Part shown: piece after piece, positions 8,966-17,395 of the stretch | Layout: each line of letters begins with the position of its first letter | Numbering within the stretch: the stretch's first letter is position 1 | NCBI RefSeq assembly: GCF_017814975.1 | Contig: NZ_JAGIQA010000021.1 | Span: 1 to 64,000, forward strand | Direction of reading: 5' to 3' | Source: Cupriavidus consociatus | Lineage (GTDB): Bacteria; Pseudomonadota; Gammaproteobacteria; Burkholderiales; Burkholderiaceae | Length of the DNA: 64,000 bases | Position numbers and translations under genes: made by a program | The notes under the pieces: generated by a model | What the model was told of the DNA's origin: nothing | The model's input: only the letters and a program-made list of their open reading frames with translations | Databases searched by the model: none

Positions 8966-10021
8966 TTATGCGGTGAACGTCGGCGGGAGCGAAGTCCCGG
9001 TCTCCTGGCTGAGTTTCGCCAGGCTTTGCCAAGTCGTATCGGCCAGTGAAATGCCGGTTTCCAGCAGGCGGACTGTGTTCTTGTCCTCCAACTCGCCGGG
9101 GAAGAAGATTTCCTCCACGCCGTGGGCGGTGGGGGCCGACTTGACCTCGTCGATCAGGGCTTCCATGCGCTGCTCGAATTCATCCAACGGCATGGTGGAT
9201 TTGATGTCGATGGTGATCAGCAGGTGACCGGCGCCGCTGGTGCGGTTTGCTTCGTAGGGGCCGGCGACCTTGGAGCCAAAGTTGCTGCCGGTCAACACAC
9301 CTGCCAGCACGTCCATCATGAAGGAGATGACGTAGCCCTTGTGGCCAGCCATCGGCAGGATCAGGCCATGGACGGCCTTCTTCGGGTCGGTTGTCGGCAC
9401 ACCGTTCTCATCAGCGGCCCAGGTGTCCGGGATTTCCACGCCGCGTTCGGCGGCCAGATAAATCTTGCCGCGCGCGACTGCCGTATTCGCGATGTCCATC
9501 ACGGCGACGCCGCGTCGTCCGCCGGGCGCGGCGATCGACCACGGATTCGTGCCGATGCCCTTCACACGACCACCCCAAGGCGCCATCGCCGGGCTGGCGT
9601 TGGTCGCAAGCAGCGCCACGCAACCTTCCTTCGCCGCCATCCGTGTGAAGTACGCGGCGGTGCCGAAGTGGTTCGAGTTACGCACACCGACTGCGCTGAT
9701 ACCATGCTGGCGAGCCCGCTCGATGCCGAGTTCAACGGCCTTCGCAGTCAGTACCTGACCGATCCCATGGTGGCCGTCCATGACGGTAACCGCCCCGCTG
9801 TCCATGACGATCTCGGGCCGGGTTGTTGCCGTCATCACGCCGCTACGCAGGCGTTCCACGTACCAGGGCAGACGCAGCATGCCGTGCGACGAATGGCCCC
9901 ACAGTTCGGCCACAACAAGGCTGTCGGCCAGCAGATGCGCATCGGCTTTGGGAACACCCAGCGACTCCAGCACGGCGGTACCAAATTGGGTCAGCGCCTG
10001 TGCCTTAACGGTTGTCGTCAT
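8966..10021 (-). CDS. Ldh2-family (malate/L-lactate dehydrogenase type 2) NAD(P)-dependent oxidoreductase
   Basis: 351 residues of the malate/L-sulfolactate/ureidoglycolate dehydrogenase family, which differs from classical MDH/LDH. Diagnostic stretches are VVAELWGHSSHGMLRLPWYVERL near residue 32, NSNHFGTAAYF near 121, ATNASPAMAPWGG, and the C-terminal IDIKSTMPLDEFEQRM. The enzyme should oxidise a 2-hydroxy acid with NAD(P). GGAGAGATTGAA precedes the start. It sits between the CitMHS carrier and the ABM protein, so the imported substrate is plausibly a hydroxy-acid. Confidence 0.92.
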   Translation of the reverse strand: MTTTVKAQALTQFGTAVLESLGVPKADAHLLADSLVVAELWGHSSHGMLRLPWYVERLRSGVMTATTRPEIVMDSGAVTVMDGHHGIGQVLTAKAVELGIERARQHGISAVGVRNSNHFGTAAYFTRMAAKEGCVALLATNASPAMAPWGGRVKGIGTNPWSIAAPGGRRGVAVMDIANTAVARGKIYLAAERGVEIPDTWAADENGVPTTDPKKAVHGLILPMAGHKGYVISFMMDVLAGVLTGSNFGSKVAGPYEANRTSGAGHLLITIDIKSTMPLDEFEQRMEALIDEVKSAPTAHGVEEIFFPGELEDKNTVRLLETGISLADTTWQSLAKLSQETGTSLPPTFTA

Positions 10022-10075
10022 TTCAATCTCTCCAAATATGGCTTTGATTCATTTGTCGGCTGCTGCCGGAGCCGT

Positions 10076-11542
10076 TCACAGCGGGTACGCCCCGGTCAAT
10101 CCACCGACCAGCAGCATCACCAGACCCACAGCGACGGCGCGCCAGATCGTGCGCCGGGCGTGCTCGCCCAGTTCGACCTTTGCCAGGCCGGCAAGCAACA
10201 GGAACGACGGAACCAGCGGACTGGACTGGTGCAGCGGCTGGCCGACAACCGCAGCTCGGGCCATCTCCACCGCGGATATTCCGTAATGAGACGCCGTCTC
10301 GGCCAGAATCGGCAGTACGCCGAAATAGAAGGCGTCGTTGCTGGTGAAGAAGGTCATCGGGATACTGACCAGACCGGTCACCATGGCCAGGTGCGGGCCC
10401 CACGCGGCGGGAATCACGGCAACCAGCCACTTCGCCATGGCTTCTACCATACCGCTGCCGCTGAGCACGCCCGTCAGTACCGTGGCCGCGAAGACCATCC
10501 CGACGACGCCGACAATACTCGATGCATGCGACTTGATCTGCTCCGACTGCTCGGCAACGCGCGGGAAGTTGATGACCAGCGCGACCGCGACACCCAGCAG
10601 GAACACCACCGGCGACGGGATGATCTCGACGACCAGCAGCGTCATGACGCCCAGCGTCAGCAGCGCGTTAAGCCATGTGAGGTGAGGCTTGGCGTTCGGG
10701 CGATGGAGCACCAGTCCTTCGCTGGAGACAGGGACGGAGAAATCGTCTGACGTACCGCCTGTCACATCGGCCTTGGTCGGGACATTCATTTGCATGGCGC
10801 CCAAAGCCGATGCGGGCATGGCGGCGGCGCTGCCCATCGCAACTGGGGCAGCGCTCACGCCTGCCATCGCATTGGAGAAGGCGGGCTTGCGCGAGCCAGA
10901 GAAGGTTGTTGACGACTTAAATTCCAGTCGACCGATGCGGGCCCGCTCGCTGCGGCCAAGCAAGTAGGCAAGGCCAATCAACGCAGCCATGGAGGCGGCG
11001 ATGGCAGGCATCATGGGCACGAAAATGTCGACGGGGTTGAGCTTAAGGGCCGCAGCAGCACGCGCGGTCGACCCGCCCCAGGGCACCGTATTCAGGATGC
11101 CGTTGGCCGTCGCCGCAATGCAGGTCAGCACCCACGGGCTCATGCCAAGCCGCAGATAGACCGGCAGGAAAGCAGACGTCACGATGATGAAGGTCGTGGA
11201 GCCGTCACCATCCAGCGAGACAATGCCCGTCAGCAGCGCCGTGCCGACCGCCAGGCGCACCGGGTCGTTATGTACGAACCGAAGAATCAGCCGGATCAAG
11301 GGGTCGAACATGCCCACGTCGATCATCATGCCGAAATAGATAATGGCGAAGAAAAGCAGGCACGCCGTTGGCGCCACTGTCTTGATAGACGTGATGATCG
11401 ACTTGCCAAGGTCCAGGCCACCGCCCGCCGCAAGGCCAAAGAGGATCGGGATCAGAATCAGCGCTGCCACCGGCGTCAGCCGCTTGGTCATGATCAGGTA
11501 CATGAACGCGGCAATCATGCCGAATCCGAGAATCACTAACAT
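10076..11542 (-). CDS. CitMHS-family citrate/metal:proton symporter
   Basis: 488 residues with about 12 hydrophobic segments in two halves split by a polar central loop (around residues 205-275). The family motifs LDGDGSTTFIIVTSAFLP and WGGSTARAAAAL in the N-terminal half and FFTSNDAFYFGVLPIL in the C-terminal half match CitM/CitH carriers that move Mg- or Ca-citrate with protons across the inner membrane. It is second in the cupin-to-lactonase operon and is the likely uptake step for its substrate, possibly citrate-like tricarboxylate or hydroxy-acid. Confidence 0.92.
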   Translation of the reverse strand: MLVILGFGMIAAFMYLIMTKRLTPVAALILIPILFGLAAGGGLDLGKSIITSIKTVAPTACLLFFAIIYFGMMIDVGMFDPLIRLILRFVHNDPVRLAVGTALLTGIVSLDGDGSTTFIIVTSAFLPVYLRLGMSPWVLTCIAATANGILNTVPWGGSTARAAAALKLNPVDIFVPMMPAIAASMAALIGLAYLLGRSERARIGRLEFKSSTTFSGSRKPAFSNAMAGVSAAPVAMGSAAAMPASALGAMQMNVPTKADVTGGTSDDFSVPVSSEGLVLHRPNAKPHLTWLNALLTLGVMTLLVVEIIPSPVVFLLGVAVALVINFPRVAEQSEQIKSHASSIVGVVGMVFAATVLTGVLSGSGMVEAMAKWLVAVIPAAWGPHLAMVTGLVSIPMTFFTSNDAFYFGVLPILAETASHYGISAVEMARAAVVGQPLHQSSPLVPSFLLLAGLAKVELGEHARRTIWRAVAVGLVMLLVGGLTGAYPL

Positions 11543-11730
11543 CTTTTGTCTCGCTCGCTATTCTTGACCGACGGTGGACGTGGGGAGTACTGCGTGTCCG
11601 GGACGTTGGCGATGCGGTTGTTCGCCGGCGCGGTCGATCTTGGTGGGAACGCTGCTGTCGGGGCACATGCAATGTGCACCCGGCTCAGCGATGAGGCTGC
11701 GTCCATCACGGCGCAGCAGACGCCTCGTCC

Positions 11731-12150
11731 TTACGACTTGCCGTGCTCGGCTGCGACCGGATTGGTAGCGCCGGATGCGGTCAGCGTGCGGGTCGCGTCG
11801 ACGGTGGCATAAATCCAAAGAATCTTCATCGGTTCGGTCTTCGAGATGTTGCGAAACCGATGGTTGACGTTCGGAGGAATGAACGTCACGTCGTGCTCCT
11901 TGAGCCGGTATTCCAGTCCGTCGATGTCGAGAATTGCCTCTCCCTCCATCAGCACGACGCTCTCCTGACAGTTGTGGCTATGAAAGGGAATCTCCACACC
12001 AGGATCGAACGATGTGTAGCCGGTGATGAAGCTGCTAGTGCCGAGTTCTCGTGAGACGAGCGGCGTGGTGCGGGCACCACCGCCGCGTTCGTGGGTAGTA
12101 AGAGCTTCGGGCTTCAGGAGCACAGCTCCTGATGGCGTTTTGATGGTCAT
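11731..12150 (-). CDS. Single-domain cupin protein
   Basis: 139 residues with one cupin beta-barrel: motif 1 is EIPFHSHNCQESVVLMEGEA (metal ligands His-His and Glu) and motif 2 is TFIPPNVNHRFRN (last His). GGAGACATCAGC precedes ATG 12150. It is the first gene of the minus-strand operon that continues with the CitMHS carrier. Small cupins of this type can be metal-dependent isomerases, dioxygenases or ligand sensors; nothing in the sequence decides between these. Confidence 0.85.
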   Translation of the reverse strand: MTIKTPSGAVLLKPEALTTHERGGGARTTPLVSRELGTSSFITGYTSFDPGVEIPFHSHNCQESVVLMEGEAILDIDGLEYRLKEHDVTFIPPNVNHRFRNISKTEPMKILWIYATVDATRTLTASGATNPVAAEHGKS

Positions 12151-12310
12151 GCTGATGTCTCCGATTCCGATATGCCTGCACTGACGCTACAAGGGTTGGC
12201 GAAAAAACTGAAAGAAAAAGGCGTCGACGTGGATGCATCGCCGCAGGTGCGGCACCCATCACTGTCTTCTGGTGCAAGAATGGCTTTTCCGTAAACCCAG
12301 TATAGCTTTT

Positions 12311-12320
12311 CGTGATCACG
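12311..12320. promoter_or_regulatory. CGTGATCACG palindrome upstream of cupin operon
   Basis: A perfect 10-bp palindrome about 160 bases upstream of the cupin start, with the same GTGATCAC core as the palindrome at 4301-4314. It lies in the A/T-rich part of the leader where a promoter is expected. Candidate operator for the GntR protein at 3274-4248; function inferred. Confidence 0.4.
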
Positions 12321-12380
12321 TAATTCAATTGAAGTTGCACAAGGGTTTACCCTGTAAATGGGATAAAACCCCGTAGTCAA

Positions 12381-12932
12381 TGAGTGATAGGCTTGAGAAC
12401 GACGCGACTCTCATATTGCCTTACAACTGCCTTACAGAGTGAGATACAGCAACTCTATGTGGGGCACGCGTGCGCGCTGGAGTGTTCATGGCATGACCAC
12501 TTCGGATTTAGGGATGGCAATCAACGAACCGCCGAAGCCGCAGACCTCGTTCCAGGCTGGCTATCTGGCCGGCAACCTGCTTGCCCTCGCCCGCCGGCGG
12601 CGCGCGCCCGCCAAGTGCGGCGCGCTGCCGCTGGGTGCTGACCGTGCTCTACTTGGAGGCTGCGCGCGTCCGAGCTGACGGTCACTACCATGGTCGCCTT
12701 CTTCTGCAGGCGCGATGCCTAGGGCATCGAGCGCTGGAGGCTGGAGGTCCGCGTCAATGACCTGCACCCAACGCCGCAACCCGGCGAGGCCATGGCGCTG
12801 GTGCTGCCGGTGATCGGGTGCGAGCAACGCGAAAGAGCCGGGGATCGTGACCCAGGCCTAGCGCGCTACACCTGATTACCAAGAAGTGGCACCCTTTAAC
12901 CCGAGCAGGAGCAGAAGCCTGCGTTGTCTTCG
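12381..12932. other. Gene-poor region, probably degenerate DNA
   Basis: No open frame here has a recognisable domain and a ribosome binding site. Short frames such as 12439-12678 (plus) look like decayed coding sequence rather than a gene. The region separates the cupin operon leader from a truncated porin remnant, so it may mark an old deletion or insertion boundary. Confidence 0.35.
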
Positions 12933-13445
12933 TTAGAACAGTTTGATGAGGCGAACTTGCGTGAAGTCGCCGGCCTTGGCGTTGCGAGAGCCGACCCTCC
13001 TCATATACTGGATGGTCAGCGCCGCATCGAGAACCGGCACTTTTGTAGTGAAGAAAGCCCCGCCGTTGAATGTCCGGTAACGGCTCGTCCCCCAAGCGTT
13101 GTTCGAATCGCTCTGGTATTGATGCACGAGCACTGTATGCAGCCCGAACGCGCCGATGGCCGTCTTGTAGGCCAGCGCGTTATCGAGGCCGATCCAGTTG
13201 CCACTGCGCAGGTCGTTGTCCCGGTTCCTGGTGTTGGGGCCCCAGGTCAGCTTGGCCGACAAGGCAAGGTCGTGCTTCGGCAAGTAGTCAACCTGGATTG
13301 CCGGGCGGAACGTATAGAAATTGCCATAGCCGATGTCAGGGCCAGGATTCGCGTCATAGCGCCCGGTCGGGAGCACAAGCGACGCGCCGGCGAGAATGCG
13401 GAACCGTTCGATGGCATTCGCGCCCCCTGTATAGGGCGCGAATCA
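12933..13445 (-). pseudogene. 3' remnant of a meta-pathway outer-membrane transporter (phenol-degradation porin family)
   Basis: The frame ending at 12933 encodes an outer-membrane beta-barrel C-terminal half: RILAGASLVLPTGRYDANPG, then GNFYTFRPAIQVDYLPKHDLALSAK and a terminal RLIKLF with C-terminal phenylalanine. This matches the MetA-pathway phenol-degradation family usually placed at the end of aromatic catabolic operons. Homologues are about 300 residues; here about 170 remain, and an in-frame TGA lies just upstream of 13445 with no start. It is in the expected position downstream of the meta-cleavage operon, so it was probably that operon's uptake porin before truncation. Confidence 0.7.
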
Positions 13446-13531
13446 GCTTGAAAGTTACGGAAAGAACCCAGCCAGTTAGGGGCGCGGCCGGAGAAAGCGT
13501 CAGCGGTCGCGCAAATGCTCTGCGATAGCAC

Positions 13532-14590
13532 TTACCGGTTTGCCAGCAGCCTTCTGGCCTTGGCACCTAATGACTCGCCTTCGTAGACAGGCGCCGCAAT
13601 GACAGGCTCCTCATGTCCGGCGTACTTTGGAAACAGTCGCAGCGCGTGCGTCCGGTCGATGCCGTGGCGCACGGTCTCATCCCAGATGGTGCTCCCCTCA
13701 AGCGTCCGCACCTGCAGCGATGTCGCCGCGGCTGGCGCATACGGGAAGTCACTGCCAAAGAGAATGTGGTCCGGCTCGACCAGTTCGCGCAACGCCGCCA
13801 TCGAGATCGGCGAAGGCGACAAGGCGGTGTCGAAATAAAAACGGCGTAGGTAGGTCAGGAAGCCTTGGGGAATGGCGTGCTGGAACTCTGACATCGCATT
13901 GACCAGCGAAGCCCGCCAGCCAATGTAAGGCAGGAAGCCCCCCGCATGCGACAGGATCCAGCGGATGCGCGGATGCCGCTCGGTTACGCCGCGCAAGATC
14001 AGGTTTAGCGCCGCCCGGCTGGTGTCGCATGGAAATTCGAGGACGAATCCGGGCGCCACCAGATCCAGTGCCAGGCTCGACGGATGCAGGTTGGGATGCA
14101 CAAAGACGATTGCCTGGCGCCGATCCAGTTCGGACATTAGTTCGTCATATCGCGGGTCGCCAAGGAAGTGCCCTTCCACACTTCCCAGCAGCACGATGCC
14201 GTCGGCGCCAAGGACATCCAGCGCATACGCTGCCTCGTCGCAAGCCTCATGCGTGAATGGCATTGGCAGTACGGCGAATGAGCCGAACCGCCCCGGATGC
14301 TTGCGGGAAAGTTCCACTGCGTAATCGTTGCACGACCGGGCTAGTGCCACAGCCTCTCCCTTGTCGCCAAAATACACCCCCGGCGCCGACAGCGACAGTA
14401 TGGCGGTCTGGATGCCGTTGGAATCCATGACGTCCAGTGACTGCTCCGGCGTCCAGTCCGGAATGCGGACACCAGCCTCCTCGGTGATGCCTCGCCGCGC
14501 GTTCTCGGCCTTGTACGCCGGAGGAAAGAGATGATGGTGGACATCGATCCGCCCATGGCGGACCTGCAAGGCTTCTGCTAGTGATTCCAT
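13532..14590 (-). CDS. Amidohydrolase-family (ACMSD-like) metal-dependent hydrolase/decarboxylase
   Basis: 352 residues of the amidohydrolase-2 family. Metal-binding HxH is in IDVHHHLFP (about residues 15-23), further ligands in IVFVHPNLHP and WILSHAGGF, and the catalytic aspartate in LFGSDFPYAP. Members include aminocarboxymuconate-semialdehyde and resorcylate decarboxylases. GGAGAGTCATC precedes ATG 14590. As last intact gene of the meta-cleavage operon it could decarboxylate a hydroxylated aromatic acid or a ring-cleavage product; the reaction is inferred from family and context only. Confidence 0.85.
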   Translation of the reverse strand: MESLAEALQVRHGRIDVHHHLFPPAYKAENARRGITEEAGVRIPDWTPEQSLDVMDSNGIQTAILSLSAPGVYFGDKGEAVALARSCNDYAVELSRKHPGRFGSFAVLPMPFTHEACDEAAYALDVLGADGIVLLGSVEGHFLGDPRYDELMSELDRRQAIVFVHPNLHPSSLALDLVAPGFVLEFPCDTSRAALNLILRGVTERHPRIRWILSHAGGFLPYIGWRASLVNAMSEFQHAIPQGFLTYLRRFYFDTALSPSPISMAALRELVEPDHILFGSDFPYAPAAATSLQVRTLEGSTIWDETVRHGIDRTHALRLFPKYAGHEEPVIAAPVYEGESLGAKARRLLANR

Positions 14591-14608
14591 GATGACTCTC
14601 CGAGGGAA

Positions 14609-15622
14609 TCAGCGCGACCGCGACTGAAACAGGTCCAGCGCCACGTCGACAATCATGTCCTCCTGTCCACCGACCATCCGCCGCCGGCCCAGTTCGACCA
14701 GGATGTCCACCGTGCTGAGCCCGTACTTGGCCGCGGCGGCCTCGCTGTGGCGCAGGAAGCTGCTGTACACACCAGCATAGCCCAGCGCCAGCGTCTCGCG
14801 GTCGACGCGCACCGGCCGGTCCTGCAGCGGGCGCACGATGTCGTCGGCCGCGTCCATCAGCCGGTACAGGTCGCAGCTGTGCTGCCAACCCATGCGTTCC
14901 GCCGCGGCAATGAAGACTTCAAGAGGCGCATTGCCCGCCCCTGCCCCCATGCCGGCGAGGCTGGCATCGATGCGGTCGCAGCCCTCCTCCACCGCCGCGA
15001 TACTGTTGGCGACGCCCAGACTGAGGTTGTGATGCGCGTGCATGCCGGTCTGGGTATCAGGATTCAGTGTGTCCTTGAAGGCCCGGACGCGGTCACGCAC
15101 ATCGCCCATCGTCAGGGCACCGCCGGAATCGACCACATAGCAGCAGGTGGCGCCGTAGCTTTCCATCACCTTCGCCTGCCTTGCGAGCTCCTGGGGTGAG
15201 ATCATGTGGCTCATCATCAGGAAGCCAACGGCCTCCATGCCCAGGTGGCGTGCATACTCAATGTGCTGGCGGGAGATGTCGGCCTCGGTGCAATGGGTCG
15301 CCACACGCAAGATGCGCGCGCCGGCGTCGTAAGCAGCCCTGAGATCGTGGACGGTGCCGATGCCCGGCAGCAGCAGCGTCGCAATCTTCGCGCGATTGAT
15401 GACGCCGGCCACAGCCTCGATCCATTCGATATCCGTGTGGGCGCCAAAGCCGTAGTTGAAGCTGCTGCCTTGCAGGCCATCGCCGTGTGCCACCTCGATC
15501 GAGTCGACGCCGGCCCCATCCAGCGCTTGCGCGATGGCCTTGGCCTGTTCGATGGTGTACTGGTGGCGGATGGCGTGCGCGCCGTCGCGCAGCGTGACAT
15601 CGGAGATATAGAGCTTCTTCAT
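14609..15622 (-). CDS. mhpE: 4-hydroxy-2-oxovalerate aldolase
   Basis: 337 residues of the DRE-TIM aldolase family. The N-terminal ISDVTLRDGAHAIRHQYT contains the catalytic arginine and metal-binding aspartate, and the HAHHN metal site is in GMHAHHNLSLGVANS. The enzyme splits 4-hydroxy-2-oxo acids to pyruvate and an aldehyde and channels the aldehyde to its partner at 15634. The ATG at 15622 is chosen over the one at 15637 because GAGAGGAAAGACG precedes it. The partner gene's stop lies 12 bases upstream. Confidence 0.95.
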   Translation of the reverse strand: MKKLYISDVTLRDGAHAIRHQYTIEQAKAIAQALDGAGVDSIEVAHGDGLQGSSFNYGFGAHTDIEWIEAVAGVINRAKIATLLLPGIGTVHDLRAAYDAGARILRVATHCTEADISRQHIEYARHLGMEAVGFLMMSHMISPQELARQAKVMESYGATCCYVVDSGGALTMGDVRDRVRAFKDTLNPDTQTGMHAHHNLSLGVANSIAAVEEGCDRIDASLAGMGAGAGNAPLEVFIAAAERMGWQHSCDLYRLMDAADDIVRPLQDRPVRVDRETLALGYAGVYSSFLRHSEAAAAKYGLSTVDILVELGRRRMVGGQEDMIVDVALDLFQSRSR

Positions 15623-15633
15623 CGTCTTTCCTC

Positions 15634-16590
15634 TCAAGCAGTGGCAGTGCGCGCCAGCATGCCGTGGGCCATTGTCTGCGCCGTGCGCAGCGCCGCGCTG
15701 GTCATGATGTCCAGATTGCCGGCATAGGCAGGCAGGTAATGCGCCGCGCCTGCAACCTCGAGGAAGATGGTGGTCTTCAAACCGGTCATGCGGTCGCCCA
15801 AGCCGGGAATTCGCATCGGCTGCTGCGCCGTGATCCGGTCGAACTGCACCCGTTGCTTCAAGCGATAACCAGGCACATACTGCCGGACCGCATTCACCAT
15901 GTCGGTAACGGAAGCTTCGATCGCGCCCTCGTCGGCGGGATCGCTCAGGGTGTACACCGTGTCCCGCATGATCAGCGGCGGCTCGGCCGGATTCAGCACG
16001 ATGATCGCCTTGCCCTTTGCCGCACCGCCCACCTGCTCGATGGCGCGCGCAGTGGTTTCGGTGAACTCGTCGATATTGGCACGCGTGCCAGGTCCGGCGC
16101 TCTTGCTGGCGATGCTCGCGACGATTTCGGCATAGTGCACGCGGGCAACCCGCGATACCGCCGCCACCATCGGGATGGTGGCCTGTCCTCCACAGGTGAC
16201 CATGTTGACGTTGGGCGCATCCAGGTGTGAGTCGCCGTTAACCACTGGGACGCAGTACGGACCGATCGCCGCGGGAGTCAGATCGATCATGCGCAAGCCG
16301 GGGCGTAGTGAGCGCAGCAGCGCATCGTTATGGGCGTGTGCTGTGGCGGACGTCGCATCGAACACGATGTCGACCTCCTCGAACTGCGGCATCCTGGCCA
16401 GTCCTGCAACACCCTCATGCGTGGTCGGCACGCCGAGCCTTGCCGCACGCGCGAGTCCGTCGGAGGCGGCATCGATGCCCACCATCGCCGCCATTTCCAC
16501 CTGGTGTCCGTGGCGCAGGATCTTGATCATCAGGTCCGTGCCGATATTGCCGCTGCCAATAATGGCGGCTTTCAGTGTGCGTTGTGTCAT
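15634..16590 (-). CDS. mhpF: Acetaldehyde dehydrogenase (acylating)
   Basis: 318 residues matching the MhpF/BphJ/DmpF family. A Rossmann motif (AAIIGSGNIGTDL, residues 8-20) binds NAD, the catalytic cysteine is in MVTCGGQATIP (Cys133), and FLEVAGAAHYLPAYAGNLDIMT is the conserved C-terminal segment contacting the aldolase. It converts the aldehyde released by the aldolase to acyl-CoA using NAD and CoA. GGAGCAACGTTT precedes the start codon. Placement directly before the aldolase gene is the standard order. Confidence 0.95.
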   Translation of the reverse strand: MTQRTLKAAIIGSGNIGTDLMIKILRHGHQVEMAAMVGIDAASDGLARAARLGVPTTHEGVAGLARMPQFEEVDIVFDATSATAHAHNDALLRSLRPGLRMIDLTPAAIGPYCVPVVNGDSHLDAPNVNMVTCGGQATIPMVAAVSRVARVHYAEIVASIASKSAGPGTRANIDEFTETTARAIEQVGGAAKGKAIIVLNPAEPPLIMRDTVYTLSDPADEGAIEASVTDMVNAVRQYVPGYRLKQRVQFDRITAQQPMRIPGLGDRMTGLKTTIFLEVAGAAHYLPAYAGNLDIMTSAALRTAQTMAHGMLARTATA

Positions 16591-16609
16591 AAACGTTGCT
16601 CCGGGGCGG

Positions 16610-17395
16610 TCAGGCCATGCGACAATTCACGGTGCCCAGTGCCGCGATACGGGCCTGGATCAGATCGCCTGCCTTTACAGGCACCATGGGCCCGAGTGCG
16701 CCGGACAGGATCAACTCCCCTGCCTTGAGTCCCTGGCTGCGTTCGGCCATCGTGCGGGCCAGCCAGTAGGCTGCCCGCAGCGGATGGCCCAGGCATGCGG
16801 AGCCAGTTCCGACAGAAACAGTATCGCCCTGCCGGGTCATGGCCATGCCCAGATCAGCAAGCGCCAATGCGCCGACGGGAACCGGCTGATCGCCGACCAC
16901 GTAGAGCGCGGAGGAGGCGTTGTCCGCCACCGTATCGAACAGGCTGATCTTCCAATCGGCGATCGCGCTGTCGACGATCTCCAGCGCTGGCAGCGCGTAC
17001 GCTAGGCAGTTAAGGAACTCACCGTACGTGGGTGACCGCGCCGGCAAGTCGCGACCCACCACAAACGCGACCTCGGCCTCGATCTTCGGCTGAATCAGGC
17101 GCTCGGTCGGAATCTCGGCGCCGTCAAGGAATTCCATGTCGTCGAAAAGCACGCCAAAATCCGGCTGATCGACGCCGAGTTGCTGCTGCACGGCCTTAGA
17201 AGTCAGGCCGATCTTCTTGCCGACGATGCGGCACCCCGACTCCAGCCGCGCAAGAGTATTCAGCTCCGCTACCTGGTAGGCGACTTCGAGCCCCTCAAGC
17301 TGGTGAGACACGGAGACTGGGGATACAGGGACACGGTTGGCCCTGGCTTCGCGCAGCTTCAGCGCCGCGCGTTGGATAGCTTCGGTCGCCTTCAA
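16610..17395 (-). CDS. mhpD: 2-keto-4-pentenoate hydratase
   Basis: 261 residues of the fumarylacetoacetate-hydrolase-like hydratase family: KKIGLTSKAVQQQLGVDQPDFGVLFDDM, IEAEVAFVVGRDL and ALEIVDSAI are conserved metal-site stretches. The conserved protein begins LKATEAIQRAALKL, and TTG at 17395 is preceded by a perfect AAGGAGG four bases away, so TTG is the start; upstream frame extension is antisense-like and not conserved. The TTG overlaps the stop of the upstream hydroxylase (TTGA), implying translational coupling. Product: 4-hydroxy-2-oxo acid for the aldolase. Confidence 0.9.
   Translation of the reverse strand: MKATEAIQRAALKLREARANRVPVSPVSVSHQLEGLEVAYQVAELNTLARLESGCRIVGKKIGLTSKAVQQQLGVDQPDFGVLFDDMEFLDGAEIPTERLIQPKIEAEVAFVVGRDLPARSPTYGEFLNCLAYALPALEIVDSAIADWKISLFDTVADNASSALYVVGDQPVPVGALALADLGMAMTRQGDTVSVGTGSACLGHPLRAAYWLARTMAERSQGLKAGELILSGALGPMVPVKAGDLIQARIAALGTVNCRMA

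Noticed and set aside
9122..10750. 542-codon open frame on the plus strand
   Set aside because: Antisense to the Ldh2 and CitMHS genes; composition is His/Gln/Arg-rich low-complexity as expected from GC3-biased antisense frames, no domain.
12439..12678. 79-codon plus-strand frame
   Set aside because: No domain, no ribosome binding site, Arg/Ala-rich end; more likely decayed sequence.
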